Source: Nitrospinota bacterium
GTDB taxonomy: Bacteria; Nitrospinota; Nitrospinia; SZUA-224
Assembly: GCA_016212345.1 (NCBI GenBank)
Contig: JACRGM010000123.1
Coordinates: forward strand, 1 to 5,306
Direction of reading: 5' to 3'
DNA: 5,306 bases
Shown here: piece by piece, positions 5,285 to 5,306 of the stretch
Position numbering within the stretch: the first letter of the stretch is position 1
Layout of the letters: each line of letters opens with the position of its first letter
The notes under the pieces: model-generated
What the model was told of the DNA's origin: nothing
Databases searched by the model: none
What the model saw: only the letters and a program-made list of their open reading frames with translations
Made by a program: the position numbers and the translations under genes

Positions 5285-5306
5285 AGAAATAATATGGGTC
5301 TTGCTG

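Overview
The window carries a compact copper-sensing and copper-export locus from an AT-rich bacterium. Its genes are rich in ATA (Ile) and AGA/AGG (Arg) codons. Dispersed palindromic repeats lie at both ends. That mix recalls Brocadiales-type Planctomycetota, Nitrospirota or related anaerobes, but this placement comes from memory of similar repeats and codon style, not from a search, and is tentative.

Layout, left to right. (1) Positions 1-124 hold one large nested inverted repeat that can be read through on both strands. Beside it is an orphan strong ribosome-binding site on the minus strand (177-184). (2) Positions 185-380 are AT-rich and contain overlapping inverted and direct repeats plus a promoter candidate. 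(3) 381-671 (+) encodes a CsoR-family copper-sensing repressor with the Cys-His-Cys ligand set. (4) 747-1400 (-) encodes a class I SAM-dependent methyltransferase, convergent with csoR and divergent from copA. (5) 1401-1580 is an AT-rich divergent intergenic region. It holds a promoter (TTGATA-N18-TATACT) whose spacer is filled by a near-perfect dyad around six G residues, the form expected of a CsoR/RcnR-family operator. (6) 1581-3800 (+) encodes a complete Cu(I)-exporting P1B-1 ATPase (CopA). (7) 3797-5071 (+) overlaps copA by ATGA and encodes a 424-residue membrane protein. It is made of two copies of a four-helix, glycine-zipper-like, Met/Cys-containing unit, followed by a C-terminal CopZ-like HMA domain. 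(8) 5072-5306 has no gene; it holds a weak terminator candidate and a cluster of three related palindromes.

How the parts fit together: apo-CsoR would sit on the G6 dyad and block the copA promoter. Cu(I) bound at C33/H58/C62 would release it. CopA would pump Cu(I) out of the cytoplasm. The downstream protein, made in fixed ratio through translational coupling, would place a tethered cytosolic HMA metallochaperone domain at the membrane next to CopA. Whether its duplicated membrane part binds, senses or moves copper is unknown, and I do not recognise it as a named family. It is the best candidate in the window for something undescribed. The methyltransferase has no clear link to copper beyond its position.
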